The notes beneath the pieces were generated by a model. That model had not been told where the DNA came from. It saw nothing but the letters and a program-made list of their open reading frames with translations, and searched no databases. A stretch of 64,000 bases of DNA from Monocercomonoides exilis (Eukaryota; Preaxostyla; Oxymonadida; Polymastigidae), in NCBI GenBank assembly GCA_001643675.2, contig LSRY02000008.1:498501-562500 (forward strand). Direction: 5' to 3'. Every line of letters begins with the position of its first letter. Position 1 is the first letter of the stretch. The position numbers and the translations under genes were made by a program. Below, piece by piece: positions 11,301 to 24,831 of the stretch.

Positions 11301-14300
11301 CCGAGTGAAACGCATTCTTCCAAGTAATTTCTGAAGTAACGGTGGTTCAAAGTTGTAATCTTGAGATCCTTCTCCTTGTTGATAATCCACGAGCGTCCTT
11401 GCCCTTGTGGATCAATCAGAAGCGGATATCGATCAGATGTGGTGATAACAATACCGTTCTGGATCGAAAGATCATCAGTTGGCAGTCCCTGGGCATTCCA
11501 CTCAGCGACTGTTGCTTCGTCTGTGCAGAACTTTGTGAGTGAAAGATCCTTCTGGATTGGAATGTTCCTCCTCTTCAAGTCCTTCAACCACTCGTCTCTC
11601 AAAATCTCTCTGTATTCGCTGTTGAACGGACCAGCATAGCACAAGAACGACGAAGCCAAGCACACATCTCCCACAAACTTCTTGATGTCTTCATCGAACT
11701 GGATGATTTCCTCGCTCCATCTCTTTCGCTCGCCAGACAGCCCAGTGATAAGCGCATTCGCAGAGTCCATTCTCTTCTTCGTCAGATCTGCCTTGTCCTG
11801 CAGCCTCTGCTTCTCAGCCATTGCTGAATCGTACTGCGCCTTCATCTCATCCAGCGTCTTCTGCTTCTCTGCCAAATCTCTCTCTGCAATGTCCAGCTTC
11901 GCCTGTGTCACTCTCTGGATTGCCTCAGCCTCCATCAGTGCTTTGATCTTTGGCTCCACATTCTTCGCAATGAAGTGGTAGCTTACCATAGCTCTGATCC
12001 AAGAGCACAGACCAGCCAGGTTACCACAAGCGTTCTTTGCAGCGTCCTTGTTGAAGTCAGGCATCTCCAAATAAGGTGCCAGCAGCTCGCACTGCTCGTC
12101 GGTGATGGATTCCTTCGGGAACTGCTGAAGGGACTGCAGAAGACCAGACTCCTGGAGCATCACTTTGGATGCGGACCAAGAGGGCTTGATCTGCTGCTTG
12201 TCTTTGTCTGTCTCGATTGTCACTTGCTCGATGGAATAGTTACGAAGCAGCAGCACACCATCCATAATCCTCATAATCAGGTTTGGAGGTGTACCCAGCT
12301 TCTTCAGCGTGGCTATATCTCCTCCTGTAATTTGGTTCAGCGCTCTTTCGGCTTCTTCCAGTTCGGGTTTAGCTGCAGCAAGTCCTCTTTCTGCTTCTTC
12401 TTTCTGTGCATTGATCTTCTCAGCTTCAATGGCCAATGCATCTTTCACTTTTTGCACTTCGAACTTTGTCTTTTCAGCAGCTGCGGTGTTGGCTGTGATG
12501 ACAGTCAAGAATTCTGCAGCTTTCGTCTGTGCCACCTTCAATTCTTGTTCTTGCACCACCAATTCTTTCTTCATTTCTTCAATATCCTTTGCAGCTGTCA
12601 GCAGCTTTGTCAGCCCTGTCTTTAATCTCTCTTTCATCTCAAGAACTTCATTCCGCTTGCGTGTGTACATGCTCTTGTAAGTGTTGATGAACGACAGATA
12701 AGATTTGGGCGTGACATAAGCGTGTCTTCTCAATCTTTGGAAGTATTCATTTGACACGTCATTCACTTTGTGATGCACAAATGACATGTGATCCACAAGC
12801 TGTGCTTTAACCTCCGGTGAGCAGTCGATGTCAAACGATGACAGGAACTGCTGAGCCACTTCCAGAAGCGCCTCCTTCGGCCACGGCTTGAACCAGTCGA
12901 TGTTGCAGCCGGAAATAAGCCCAGGGAACTTTCTGGCTCTGTTTCTGAACTTATCGCCAATTGGAGAGAAGCACAGCACGACATGCAGGTTGTCCTTCAC
13001 TTGCTCGATGAAGAACTTCCACAGATTTTCTGCTGTGTCAATGATCTTCGGGGCCAGCTTCTTCATCCTTGGTCGAATGTCAGTTGTAATTGAGTCAACT
13101 TCATCCTTCGCGAACAATGATGGAATTTCACCAGATGTCAAGATGCAGTTGATGTACTCCAAAAAGCCTTCCTCTTTGATTTCATTATCGGTAAACAGAA
13201 ACACAACTGAATGCCCTTCAACACCAGCCATCCGATACACAATCTTCAGATCATCCAGAAGGTTATTTGTATTGTATGTTCTCGTGATTTGGATCTGGAA
13301 GGTCTTCGCATGTGCAATAAATGCTGCAAGACGTGTCAGCGTCTGCTTTCCTGAGCCTCCCACACCAACAAGCAGTGCATTCCCACGAGGTGTGGTGATG
13401 ATACGGTAGATTCTTGTCAAGTGTTCAAGGGCATCTTGGAAGAGCACAATGTTAATCTTCGCACGCTTGTTTGCTTCGTTGTATCGCTCCATGAATTCCT
13501 CTGCTCTGTGCTTCAGATCGTCCACCACCATCACTGGCTCGTAAATATGTGGCTCAGTTGGCTCTGCCACTGGCTGTGACATGTCAACGTTGTCGTCTTC
13601 TGGTGCATCTCTCATGAAATCGACAAACAGACACGGCTTCATCACTTCATTCACAACAGACGACGGGAATTGTTTTTGAAGAATATCGTGCATCGCTTTG
13701 TCAAACCATTGAACATCTTCTTTGCTTACAAACTTGTCTGGCATCACACGGCAGCATTCGTGTCTCCACAACTGTAAGAAAGTGGGCACAGTTTTGACAA
13801 TGTCAGATTCTGCTTTAATCATTCCCTGGAAGATACGTGACATATCTCTCAAGTTGAAAATGTAGTGGAACTTCGAAGGAGTTGGAAGCATCTTCGCTTT
13901 TGTCACTTCCCACATTTCGTGTGTGATTGCACAAATCTTCTGTGCCACTTCAATCACTTCGCTGCTGAACTTCCTTTCTGGGCAGAAATGTCCCTCCACA
14001 ATTGTGCCAAAGATCTTCTGCAGATTCGCACGAGATGGCATTGTGAAGTTGAAAATGCTGAAATGCCTGCGGAAACGCGATGGAATGTCGTTTCGGCCTC
14101 CTCCTGGGTGAGGCATTGCGCAGATGAACTGAATGTCCACAATCTCTGTAAACAGACCAGGCTTGTCCAGGTTGTAGAACCCGTGCTCTTCCACAAGCTG
14201 TCTGAACAGCTCATTCGTCACCTGGTCATTCCATTCGTTGTACTCTGGCATGTTCACATCATCCACAAAGATCGTCATCTTCCTGCCACCTGGTGGACCA

Positions 14301-17300
14301 TATGCACCAATACGCTTGTCGATGAGGGATTCAAGCATTCTCTGGAAGATGATTGGGGTGGTGGCTGACGAAAAGTTGAGCACTTTCGAAAGCATTGTTT
14401 CTTTGTCCAGAGATTCCAAGTATTGCATGATGGTGACTGTCTTTGCTGTACCTGACTCTCCAATGCACAAAATCTGCTTGTTCTGCGAAGCAATCAGGTT
14501 GATCAGGAACTGTGCACGTACATTATCCACAGTTGGAATAAACAGATCGGCAAAGGATGGTGTGTATGTGCGAGGATAGGTATAATCAGGCACCATTGTC
14601 GAAATGTGCACCCACTCTCCGCTCTCCTTGTTCACCATGTAGTCATACACTGTATCTCCGTCTTTTGTCATTGGAGGCAGATCCAATTGAAGCTCGTCCT
14701 TCATGAACTTGTGCAGCTTCACGCGATCTTCAGGCTCCAGACGCCCACCAACAGACCAAATCATTGAGAACACAAAGAAGCGCTCCAGCATCTGAGGAGC
14801 CAAGTTCGAATCGGCTGGTGCAAGTGCTTGCAAAATGTCAAGGCATGACGAGGCAGCAGCAAGTGGCTCGTTGCCCATCACTTCCTTCGTGTTCTTTTCG
14901 ATGAATGCAAACACTTTGTCCATTGTCTTCGCGAACAGATCTTCCAAAATAGCAGCATCGTTCCTCTTTGAAATGCGTGATTGCACAATTGGCATCCACC
15001 CAAGAGTCGAACGAGACAGGAAAATCATACCACCACGAGACACAGTAGCAGGTGAGGCATTATCCAAGTTGCCCACTTCAAAAATCATCTTCATTCTCGG
15101 TCCCATACGAATACGATCAGAGTTGGCCAATGTCAGTGTCTTGTTATCATCCAGCACAGTGTTCATTGACTCAATCCAAAGTGCATCGACTGGCCCATCA
15201 AGCGTCAGCCAGATGTAGTCCTGCTCCTTTTTGCATGCTTTTCTCCAGATGGTTGAGAAGATACCATCAAACCACTCATTCGTAGCCACATCCAGTTTTC
15301 CAAACATCTGAGTAGCTGTAATAGCCTTTGGATTCAGCCTGGTCTCCTTGTGCGGCATTCCCACATGCCCATAAGCCTTTGCCAGCATCTGAATGCACTT
15401 TGTCTTTCCTGAGCCCGCCACACCCATCACGAACACACCATGACGTACTGTGATTGTCTCATGCAGCTGGATAATCTTCAGCACCCACGAAGGATGCATA
15501 ATAAGCCCTGCTTTCTCCACCTCTTCCTGAATACCTTTCTCCAGGTCTGGATACGGCTCAGCTTTTACTTCCAGACCAGGGAACAGATCGTTAATCAGAG
15601 AGTTGAACAGAGGCCCATCTTCATCCACCAGCTTTGACAAGTTCATATCACGCACCACACGCATCAGAATCTGTGACTCGTTATCTGACGGCCGCATTCT
15701 CTTTGTTGCTCCGCATGTTCTCAGCACGGCCAGAATGTTTCTCAGACCGAAATCGTAATGTCTCTGCTGTGACAGCTGCTCTTCGCACAGACGGTACAAA
15801 ATATAGAACTTCTTCGCGAGGATGATGTTCTCCTGGAAACCAGCCGCAGCCAGCTTCACTCTCTGAATGATCTGCCTGTCTGGCACCATCATAGCGACAG
15901 AACGGAAGACAGCCTTCAAGTTCTCTGGCAGCTCCACACGACCAGCATAACCTGGGTTCATTGTGATGAAGTAACCGCACTCAGGCAACAAGGGGACGGT
16001 TGTACCATCAGTGAAGACAAACGAGTTCCTTCTCTCTCTCAGCGCAGTCAAAATACACGACACTTGCTGTGCAACCACAGACAGCACAGCTGGTTCAATA
16101 CGATTGAACTCATCAAAATCACCCCACGACCCAGATTGTGCCAGTCCTTTGAAGATCTTTCCCAGTCCTCTATAGTCCATCTGATCAGAGCAGTTGAACA
16201 CAACCACGTATTTCCCCAGTGCTTTGCCCATATCCTTAACTGTCTCAGTCTTTCCTGTTCCGGCTGGCCCTGCTGGAGCACCTCCCAGGAACATTCCCAG
16301 TGCCTGTGCCAGTGTGATGTAGCATCTGTCAGTCAGTGGAGTAACCACAAGACGTTCTGTGCATCCCAAATACTCGTAGCAGTAGTTGAAGTCGATATCT
16401 GTGATCTGGATCTGCACCAGCTGCTCGTCTGACTTCCAGTAGAAACGAGTCTGTTTCAGCCAGTTGAACTCGTGCGGTGAGCGGATCTTCTGCTTCACCA
16501 GTTCATCGAAGATATCTCTCTGATGCACATCGATTGTCACAAGCGTCTCAATCTTCGTTCTCTGTAGTGATGTCAAATCTTTCGTTGTCATATCCACAAG
16601 CCTCTTCAGAACATTCGCATTCTTCTTGTTGCAGTTGTTCAGTGCATTCTTGTCTGTTCTCGCTGCTCTCAAAGCCAAATCACAATCTCTTGTCCACATC
16701 AGCTGGATGCCCAACAACGCAATCTGTGCTGGGAACTTCCACACAAAGTCCTCCAGCTCCATCTGATCCATCGCCAAAACTGAGTCCTTCGTCACATTTC
16801 TGAGTGTAGCCCTCATTCCGTCCACAAGCGACTGCAGCCAGTGCTCAATATGCCCCTCAGCCACCACACGCTTCACCAGATCCACATGTTCATTCTCACT
16901 TGAGTTCATTCCGATGATGTGTGTTCTCTTCGAACGGTCGAAATCGACACGGGCGATGTTGTCGAAGATGTTCTTCAGCTGTGGCTGGATTGCATTCGGA
17001 TCGGTGGCTTGACCCAGAATTTCCAACAGATTGGGATCAGACACGAAATAGAAACGAGGGAACAAGGAACGTTTTGTCTCAAGATAACCAGAAAGTGACT
17101 TCTGGCAAGACTCCAGCTGCTCAGTGAGATGGGGCAGCAGCGTCTTCAGTGTGTCGTCGGCACAGCAAATGGCAATGATGTTCTTTCTGTCTCTTGCCGA
17201 GTCCATCAGCTTCACCCAGGACTTATCAATTCCCTGGAACAGACGGGCAGCTTGTGGCAATTGTTGAGCGATATCTCCTCCATTGAACACAGCTTCCAAG

Positions 17301-20300
17301 TAGATCCACAGTGCCTGCACAGCCAGCCACTGGTCAATCGTCTCGTGGCACACCAGCAGCTTCGTGTTCCAGTCAACAATTCTGTCCTTGAAGGGTCCAT
17401 TGAACCTGTTTGAGAGCAAACCTTGCAATGCCATCTGGGAATCTTCCATTGTCGTGATCATCTCAGAAGTGACTGAACCTTTCAGAAGAAGCTCTCCTCT
17501 GTTCTTGAACTGCATGAATGTGAACTCCTGGTTCACCCATGCCGCAATGATATCGTTCAGTTTCGCTTCAATTTCTGCTTCCTTCGCGCAGCCAGACGCG
17601 ATTTCATCAATTTCTTCAATGTGTTGCACAAGCCCTGCGTTTCTCAAATGTCCCAATTTGAACACATCTGAGTCTGTCTTGAATGTCGTGCCAATCACCT
17701 GCATAATCGACTGCCAATGTCTTTCTCTGATGAACTCTTGCTTTAGATTCCTCAGCGTCTCAATCACGTCCGAAAACTCATCCACCATCCGCTTCAGGTC
17801 CTTGTACGAGTCCCACTGATGGATCGTCTTCGGCATCGCACGACATTTCGACTGGAAATCAGACATTTGCTGCTCAACTTCCTCCAAATTGAGGTCGGCC
17901 CAGAGTGTGTCATCGTACTTGTTCACTGTCATGATCACATCTGAATACAAACTGTACAAAAGATCCAGCAATTTCAGCTCTCTCGAAATCTGGTCCAGTT
18001 TCGGGTACTTCGTTTCTTCCAGCCCAAACAGCGCTTCTCCTTCTTTGTACGATACATACTTCCTCGCTCTGTCGTCAAACACTGCTTTGTACACACGCAG
18101 CTTCTCCATGGCCGTCCTCGGGTTTGTCTGTGCCATTGGTCCCTTTTCTGTGTATTCCTCGTGGAATGACTCGACTTCAATGCGGAATGCTGCCACGTGC
18201 TCCTTCAGCTCCTGCATGTATTTGTCCTGCACAGAGCACAAATAGCCCATCACTTCGTCGTTCTTCGTCTTCAGCTTCTTCCAGCGGTAGCGCAAGTTGT
18301 CCAGCATATCTGTCTCTTCTGTTGTGATCTCCACGCCAAACTTGCCCAGAAGCGAGTATCTTTCTTCCAAAGGAATCAGCTTCAGATCAAAATTCTCACT
18401 CATCTGCCTCACTCCGTCCATCGTCTTCACCAAATCTCTGATATCGTCAATGTCGTTCACTGCTCGTCCCAGTTTTGACAGGTTGTCTGTCATAAACTCT
18501 GTCATTTCTCTCAGCTGTGCCAGTGCGTCTCTGTGAAGATGTTGAGCATAATGCGTCTTCCACTCATTGATCAAGTCAATGAACTTCTCCTTGATTGGTT
18601 GTGAATTCACCACAAACACTGCAATATCCTTCTGAGATGCAATGTCATTCACTTTCTCTGCAATCTCGTCGTATTTCAGGACCTGCTGCTGATATTCTTC
18701 CAATGTTGGGTTTGTCTTCACAAACTCAGAAATCTTCTCTTCCATATCATCTTCCCACAATTCCTTGAACTCTGAAAAGATCTCCAAATATTGCTTCACT
18801 TCTCTTCTGAACATTTTGATTCCGTGCGCCAACACAAGCACAGTTCTGATAATGTCCTTATGAGATGCAACTTGCTCAAAGAGTGGCTCGGGAATCAGAT
18901 AGCTTCCATCACCTCCTGGTGCAAATGGCGTAATCAGCCCTGCAAGCGCTGCATTCGACACACCCGCATTCTTCCCGCTCGATGATATGTGAGCAGAAGA
19001 TCCTGGTGTGATTGGTGTTTCGCCTGCCGATGATGCGGGGGAGGCAACCGCAGAGGCCGAAAGGGAAGAAGAGGAAGAGCCAAAGTTTGCTCCAGCAGCT
19101 GCGCTTGGAGTCATTCCACCAGGTGAAGCATAAGATCGGCTGGTTCCGCCAGCGTTCTGTCGATACAGCGAAGCCACTTCCTTTCCAGATGCAATCACAT
19201 CAAACAGCTGTGAGCTTGACTTCACAGCGTATGCACCTTCATCCGCACCAGCAGACGAGCCAGAGGCAGAAGCTGATGCAGACGCAGAGGAAGAAGCAGA
19301 AGCTGAGCTTACACCGTGCAGATAAGCTGTGCTGGCAGTCATTCCAGGCGACAGGCTGCTCCCAGCACCCACTGAGCTCGTGCTTCCTGACCCAGGCATC
19401 GCTCCTCCGCTTCCTCCGCCAGTCAAACCAGACCACGCAAACACTTTCTTTGTGGTGGCAATGATCATCTTGCTCACATTTACCAGTGAGCGCTTGATTT
19501 CTCTCAAAGACGGGGTGATTGTCACGTTGTTGTTGTCAAGCGTGATTGTAAGTTCAAACAGCGCTGGAACTGAGCCATTCGTCCATGCACGCACTGAATT
19601 CAATGACGCAATCACCGCTCTCAAAAGCATGTTGAATGCCTCTCTCTGGAAGTGGTTGTATATCTTCAGCGCTGGTTCCTTCACTGTCAGCTGCTTTTCA
19701 CGTGGAAGAGAAGCAAGAATCAATCTAATCATATCGATCACTGCTGATTCTGTCTCTTTATTCCTCACCTGCAATGCTTCTCCTTGTGCTGTCGTGAACT
19801 CCTCCACACCCAACATGAACTCAGGCAATGAGCACTGGTCCTGTGGTAGAGCAATCAGCTCCAGATGCCCCAAGCCCCACAGAGCTGTCGCAATACGGTG
19901 CTGGATGATGTCGTTCGCCTTGTTCAGCAGCTGCTCGAAGTTGTCCAGTGAGTTGCCTACACCCACGATGTACGAGTCAATGCTGAGTGAATTCCAGTTG
20001 ATTGTCTTTAAGGCCGGTGCGATCTTCTCCTCAATCAGGTTGATGTGTGGGATAACAATGTCCCGATAGATTGGCAAGATAAGCTTCATCACACTCGTCC
20101 TTTTTTCGATCAAGTTCTGCAGAGCGCTCTGGTAGAACTTCAGCTTGTCTTCCCTCTGAAGAGCTAAAAGCCCCTCAGGCACCACCTCCAGCTGCATCCG
20201 GTGCAGAAACTTGCTTTCTCTAATCAGCTCCAACAGAGATGGGTCAAGATTCACATACAGCTTCCCTGTCTTCGGGTGCTTCACCAGCAGCGTCACGTTC

Positions 20301-22389
20301 AGCCCCGCCAGCGCATTCTCCACAGAATCAAACCACTTCAGATGCCACCTCGTCTCAAACTCCAGCAGACCTTGTGCCAGTTTGTTGTACAGCCGAATGA
20401 TGTGCTTCGCCTCTGAGTGCTGCAAAAGCCCAGGGCGCGACCGGAACTCCAGCATCGGCCCTTCAATGTGCCTTAGAAGCTGTCTCGCCCACTGAATGTT
20501 TCCAGTCACCGGTGGCATATTCCTCGCAATCGGTGGATTTGCCCTCTGCGCCTCGAATCTCTCCTTCACTTCCTCCAAATCGTGTCCGAAGTTCACAAAG
20601 ACACGCTCCCACTGTCTGTTCAGCTCGTCCCGCAGTGTCTGCCTTGCTGTGATTGCCTCGAAGTGCTTCAGCAGGCGGATGGCGCTGTGTGTCTCGTGGA
20701 TGTTGTCAAAGCACAATGTGATGTACTGCAGAAAATCCTCCTCCAACCGGCGCGAAGCTCGGCAGAACTCGAGATAGTCCGCATCAAACGCATCCTTCCT
20801 GTAGTTCAAGACATCATAGCTCTTTCTCTGGAACAGTTCTGCGATCTCATCCAGACGACGTAAAAGTGGCTGCATTGACTCAAGTGTCGTTCTCTTGAAT
20901 GACGAGAATTCATCAATGCTGAGAATGACATCTTCAATCTTCTGCACACGCTTGCAGAACTGGTCAAAATTGCCAAAGATCGACGCTTCTGACATGTCAA
21001 ACTGCTTGGCCTGTGGAGTCACCTGCAGCTCCATCTTTGTCCGATGGTAGTGCTCTTTATACGAGTCCCGCAAATCAATGCACGCGTGCAATCGCCCAAT
21101 GAACGTCTTCCTATCCTGCTTCCAAATGTCTCCTCCTTCCGTCAGGTACTTCTTGCAGCACAGAATCATCTGGTTTGCAATCTTCACAAACAGTGCTGTC
21201 ATCTGCTCTGAAGTGTTGTAGTACCTCGCAACTGAGTGCATCATCTTAATAGCCTTGATGATGTTCGGCACCGAATCCATCAGCTCCACCGGGTTGTCTG
21301 TGTACAGCGGCTGGATAAAACGGTCGAGTGTATAAAGCGAACGAACATTGTCCTTCGCCTCATTAGCAGCATCTGTCACGCGAGCATCCAGTGTTGCCCA
21401 ATGCTTCACAATCTTCGACTGTGCCTGCTGCAGCACAAGCAGCACAATGCGGTACGGCTCCTGCCGCAGCTGATCCGTTATCATATTGAACCGCGCCATC
21501 CGCTCCTTCCAGTGTTCCAACTCGGCATCAGGCCCAATTTCGTCTCCTTCAGATCGAACTTGCTCGCTTTCCACCAATGTTTTCTCTACAGTGCGCGACC
21601 ATTCTTGAACTAGATTCTCAAAGTATTGGATTATGTCTAAATTCTTTGATGCTTCGAGAATTGAAGCTGGTTCGATTGTAATTGGATACTTCTCCAAATC
21701 TGGTGGAGTTAGCATCACCACGCAATCCAAACTTTTTGCAGTGGTTTGCATGTTCGTCGCGAAACGATTAGCATCATACAAAAAGACTGATCCCACTTCT
21801 GATTTGCTTGTCTGAAAAACAAATATAATGAAATTACACAACAAAACATCAAAAAAATAACCTCTCCCCATGCATCTTGCGCATCCAAAGCTGGGATCAT
21901 AACTTCTTTAAGAACGTCAACAAATGAAAGAAGATAATTTGCAGGAAAAGATCCCACCAGCATCTGAGAATTTTTTCAAATTTAATATTTCAGGCAAAGT
22001 TTTCTTTTGAAAAAGAAAGCAAACCTCAAATTCAAAATTTGCGGGTGGAATAGCTTTCTTTCCTGTTCTAAGTACATAAACGCATAGTCCTGTTTCAACC
22101 AAAGGTTCAACTCCTTCATTTTCTTCTCCAATTTGAGCAGAGTATGAAGCCATTCTAATATAAAAATCAATTGAAAACAATAATAGATCTTACTAAGTGT
22201 CAAAAAGCTCTTTTCAAACGGTGATTCGCCTTGTTGGTAAAACAGCATTTTCTTTTCTTGAGGATCATTAAAAAACTTTGTCATTTGAGGTATTAATCCC
22301 TCATCGTTAACAAGTCCCTCAATAACTGAGGATTCGCAATGAAAAAGTTCTGATACTCGTTGGATCACCCATTTATGACGAGCGTCCAT
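8339..22389 (-). CDS. Axonemal outer-arm dynein heavy chain, gamma type (DNAH5/DNAH8-like), four exons
   Basis: Motor ATPase that drives ciliary and flagellar beating as part of the outer dynein arm. Reading phase gives exons 22389-22220, 22154-22025, 21963-21862 and 21811-8339: 13,875 nt, 4,624 aa plus TAA. An in-frame TAA lies upstream of the ATG. The long N-terminal tail carries a Ser/Gly/Ala-rich insert near residues 925-1105. Motor motifs follow in order: AAA1 P-loop GPAGTGKT near 1980 with Walker B FDEFNRI, AAA2 GVAGSGKT near 2265, AAA3 GESGTAKT near 2590, AAA4 GVGGSGKQ near 2955. The coiled-coil stalk and microtubule-binding tip lie about 3185-3500, then AAA5, AAA6 and the C-terminal domain. 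GFFNPQGFLTSMRQE and GLFLDGAAWD near the end point to the gamma class. Length is normal for axonemal heavy chains. The gene is far GC-richer than its surroundings and looks intact. Confidence 0.97.
21812..21861 (-). other. Dynein intron 3 (50 nt)
   Basis: Donor GTTATT follows codon GAG; acceptor TTTTTCAG precedes ACA. It is phase 0, and splicing joins DAWGE to TSKSEVGS. Without splicing the N-terminal coding exons would be lost. Confidence 0.85.
21964..22024 (-). other. Dynein intron 2 (61 nt)
   Basis: Donor GTTTGC, acceptor TTCTCAG, phase 0. It joins NFEFE to MLVGSFPA, both in dynein-like reading frames. Confidence 0.85.
22155..22219 (-). other. Dynein intron 1 (65 nt)
   Basis: Donor GTTTGA, acceptor ATATTAG, phase 2. 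It joins QQGESP to MASYSAQIG. The more canonical-looking GTAAG at 22193 gives the wrong phase; this donor restores the frame and matches the GTTTG donors seen elsewhere in the window. Confidence 0.75.
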
Positions 22390-22579
22390 GTTTTGAAAAT
22401 AATTAACGGCTAGATCATACCCTTTTTATGTAAAAATCAAAATAATTTCCATGGATGGAATTTTAAAAATTTGTATCATACGCATTCACAAATGTGTGTA
22501 AAATGTTTTATTAAGATGAAAATACAAATTAGCTCAAATTAATAATAATAAACATATTTTCCACATTTTTTGAAATAGA
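22390..22579. promoter_or_regulatory. Short upstream region of the dynein gene
   Basis: Only about 190 AT-rich bases lie between the dynein ATG and the left end of the pogo-like element. If the promoter is compact it is here; otherwise it has been displaced by, or overlaps, the transposon. No motif can be named. Confidence 0.4.
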
Positions 22580-22623
22580 TACCATGGGTGCTTTCCCCGC
22601 CCCCTGGTGCCAAACCCGCACCC
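22580..22623 (+). repeat. Left terminal inverted repeat
   Basis: Begins TACCATGGGTGC and ends AAACCCGCACCC. It matches the reverse complement of 25117-25160 at 40 of 44 positions. The repeat itself starts and ends in short complementary GTGC/GCAC blocks. Confidence 0.92.
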
Positions 22624-22943
22624 TATTCATATTTGAATGAGCTTTCAAAACACAATTAGATGTATAACTATTGAAAACTATTTTAAAACAGCTAAAAATG
22701 ATGTCAACAATCCAAGTTTTGCTTTTGCTCAATCTCCGTTAATTTTTGTTCTTTCAAAATTAAGCCAGTTTCTTCTTAAATCCAAAGACTATATTTATCG
22801 CAACTTTTTCAGAGCTAGTGAAAATAATAAACCAGTTCAATATTTTTCGCTTTGTATGTCAGACAACGAAATTTGTTAACGTTATCTTTGATTCAAAATG
22901 ACAACAAAAGAAATTTTGATATGCTTGATCACACCCAATAAAG

Positions 22944-24831
22944 ATGACTGAAAAACCTGAATTATCATCAACTCAGTTGCACAGAGTTCTTGCAACCAAG
23001 GAATATCGATCATTCAAATCCCCATCGAAAAAGCTTTTCGCAATTCGAAAAAGTTTTAAAGTGAAATATTCAACTGCCATAAAAGCAAAGGTTGTGTCAA
23101 AAGATGCATGGAAAAGAGGTATAAGAGCGGAAAGAGCTGGCAGAGAAGCTGGAAGGAATGGGCACCCTCAGGCAATTACGAACGAGCAATTGGAAGAAAT
23201 TGAGAACCAGGTGCTAGTCCTTTTATCAAATCAGACAATAGTTCGAATTCGCGATGTTCAAAACATGGTTTGCATTATTTATTAATTTGTTTTTGTAACA
23301 TTTTCATGTTGCTAAGTGTGTGGATCAAATAGAAAAATCATCAAAACCGAAGCAAGAATTCAAAACAATCAACAAAAAATATGCATATAAATTAATTCAA
23401 CGAAGTGATGTTTTGAAGGCTGCAATCGCAAGGCACACGGACGTTGCAAAAATATCAGCGCAGTCACCAGAAAATATCAGAGGATGGTTTTCAGAATTGT
23501 TAAGCACTGTTACGGAATACAATATCACAGCTGCGGATATATTCAATTTTGATGAATCGTCTATCTCATGTGGGGAATCATCGAACAAACTGGTTGTTTG
23601 CCTAAAAAGCCAAACTCCTCCACAAGTTCCCGTCGTTCCGAAAGTCCCGAATGCAACTATATGCCTTTGTATCTGCGCTGACGGATCCTCATTACCGCGA
23701 TTTCTTCTATGGCCAAAGAAAACACTCCCGAAAGAGTTTCGCACACTTTCTTCATTTGATATCAGATATATTTTTTCATCTTCCGGGTGGATCACTAAGG
23801 ATATTTTCAAGTTCATTATGATTTATTACTGGATTCCATTAATCGTGGAGAAAGTGAAACCTACAAGTTCTCATCGTGCACTTTTATTAATGGATAATCA
23901 TTCAACTCACAATGACGAAACTGTAATTGAAGCAGCTGAAAAAAATTTCATCATTCTGAAAAAATTCCCACCTAATATGACACATTTGCTTCAGCCGTGT
24001 GACTCATGTGTTTTTTCTCGACTAAAATCCACTTTGAGTAACAAATTTGTTATTCCTTCTCCATTTTCTCTCCCTTCTTATCGAGCCCAACTTGCAGAAA
24101 TTCTCCCCGAAGCCATGGCTGCAGCTTGTGTTCCATCAACAGTGAAGGCAGCATTCATTAAGACAGGAGTCTGGCCTGTTGCTGCAGCTCCCGTTCTCTC
24201 TCGCATATCTGGAGCACCTATTGGAGCCTCTCCATTGAAAGAAGACCTTCATTCTTCGTCTCAAGATTGGCGTGAAGAACTTTTTGGAAGCTATTCTCCA
24301 CCAAAAAGGCAAAGTGTTTCAGCTTCATCAATACAATCAGATATTTATTCCGCAGAAAAAGCAGACTCAACAAAATCAACTTCATCGACGATACCGATCT
24401 GTTCTTCTCCGTCTGATGATCACAAATTAAATTCAACAACAATTATAGAAGATTTGGACAGCTTCGAATTAAAAAAACAACTTGAAGATGCAGAAAAGCA
24501 TCTTGCATTTCTTCGATCCAAATATAAAGAAATAGAAAAAGCGAAAACTTCTTCGACTCCTTCAACATCAAAAACCAAGCATACTCGTGAAGAATTCAAC
24601 ATTCTTTTGTCAAGCTCTTCTGCAGATGAAGATAAAAGAGAAATAAAACATAAAAAGAAAAAGAAAATGATAATTTACAAAATAATCAACGATGATACAA
24701 GTGGAGAAAGCTTCATTGATGATAGAAGAAAACCGGAAAAGGAGAAGCCAATTCAAAGAGCAGTTTCACCATCTTTCAGCAGAAAAGAAATTGAATGTCG
24801 CGAAAAGTATTATTCTTCGTTGTCATCGTAG
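22944..24831 (+). CDS. pogo/Tigger-type DDD transposase, one intron (612 aa)
   Basis: Cut-and-paste transposase acting on the inverted ends of its own element. Exon 1 is 22944-23267 and exon 2 is 23317-24831; the 49-nt intron has donor GTTTGC, acceptor GCTAAG and is phase 0, giving 612 aa and a TAG stop. Residues 1-130 are basic and helical, fitting a helix-turn-helix DNA-binding region. The DDE_1-type core follows: D187 in FNFDESS, D301 in LLMDNHSTH and D337 in LLQPCDSCVF. The last pair is separated by 35 residues, as in pogo-like enzymes. The C-terminal 150 residues are Ser-rich, then a coiled coil and a Lys-rich stretch. All catalytic positions are present and the frame is intact once spliced. 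The ATG at 22944 is the first in frame; no better start is seen. Confidence 0.9.
23268..23316 (+). other. Intron in the transposase gene (49 nt)
   Basis: GTTTGC...GCTAAG, phase 0, joining DVQNM to CVDQIE. A TAAC within it could serve as branch site. The nearer acceptor at 23331 fails on phase. Its donor is identical to that of dynein intron 2. Confidence 0.75.

Noticed and set aside
8475-21815. Dozens of plus-strand and off-frame ORFs of 60-250 codons inside the dynein gene
   Set aside because: Shadow frames of a GC-richer coding sequence; none has recognisable motifs.
22155-22193. Dynein intron 1 with the canonical-looking GTAAG donor at 22193
   Set aside because: It leaves exon 1 at phase 1 and shifts exon 2 out of the dynein-like frame; the GTTTGA donor at 22219 restores it.
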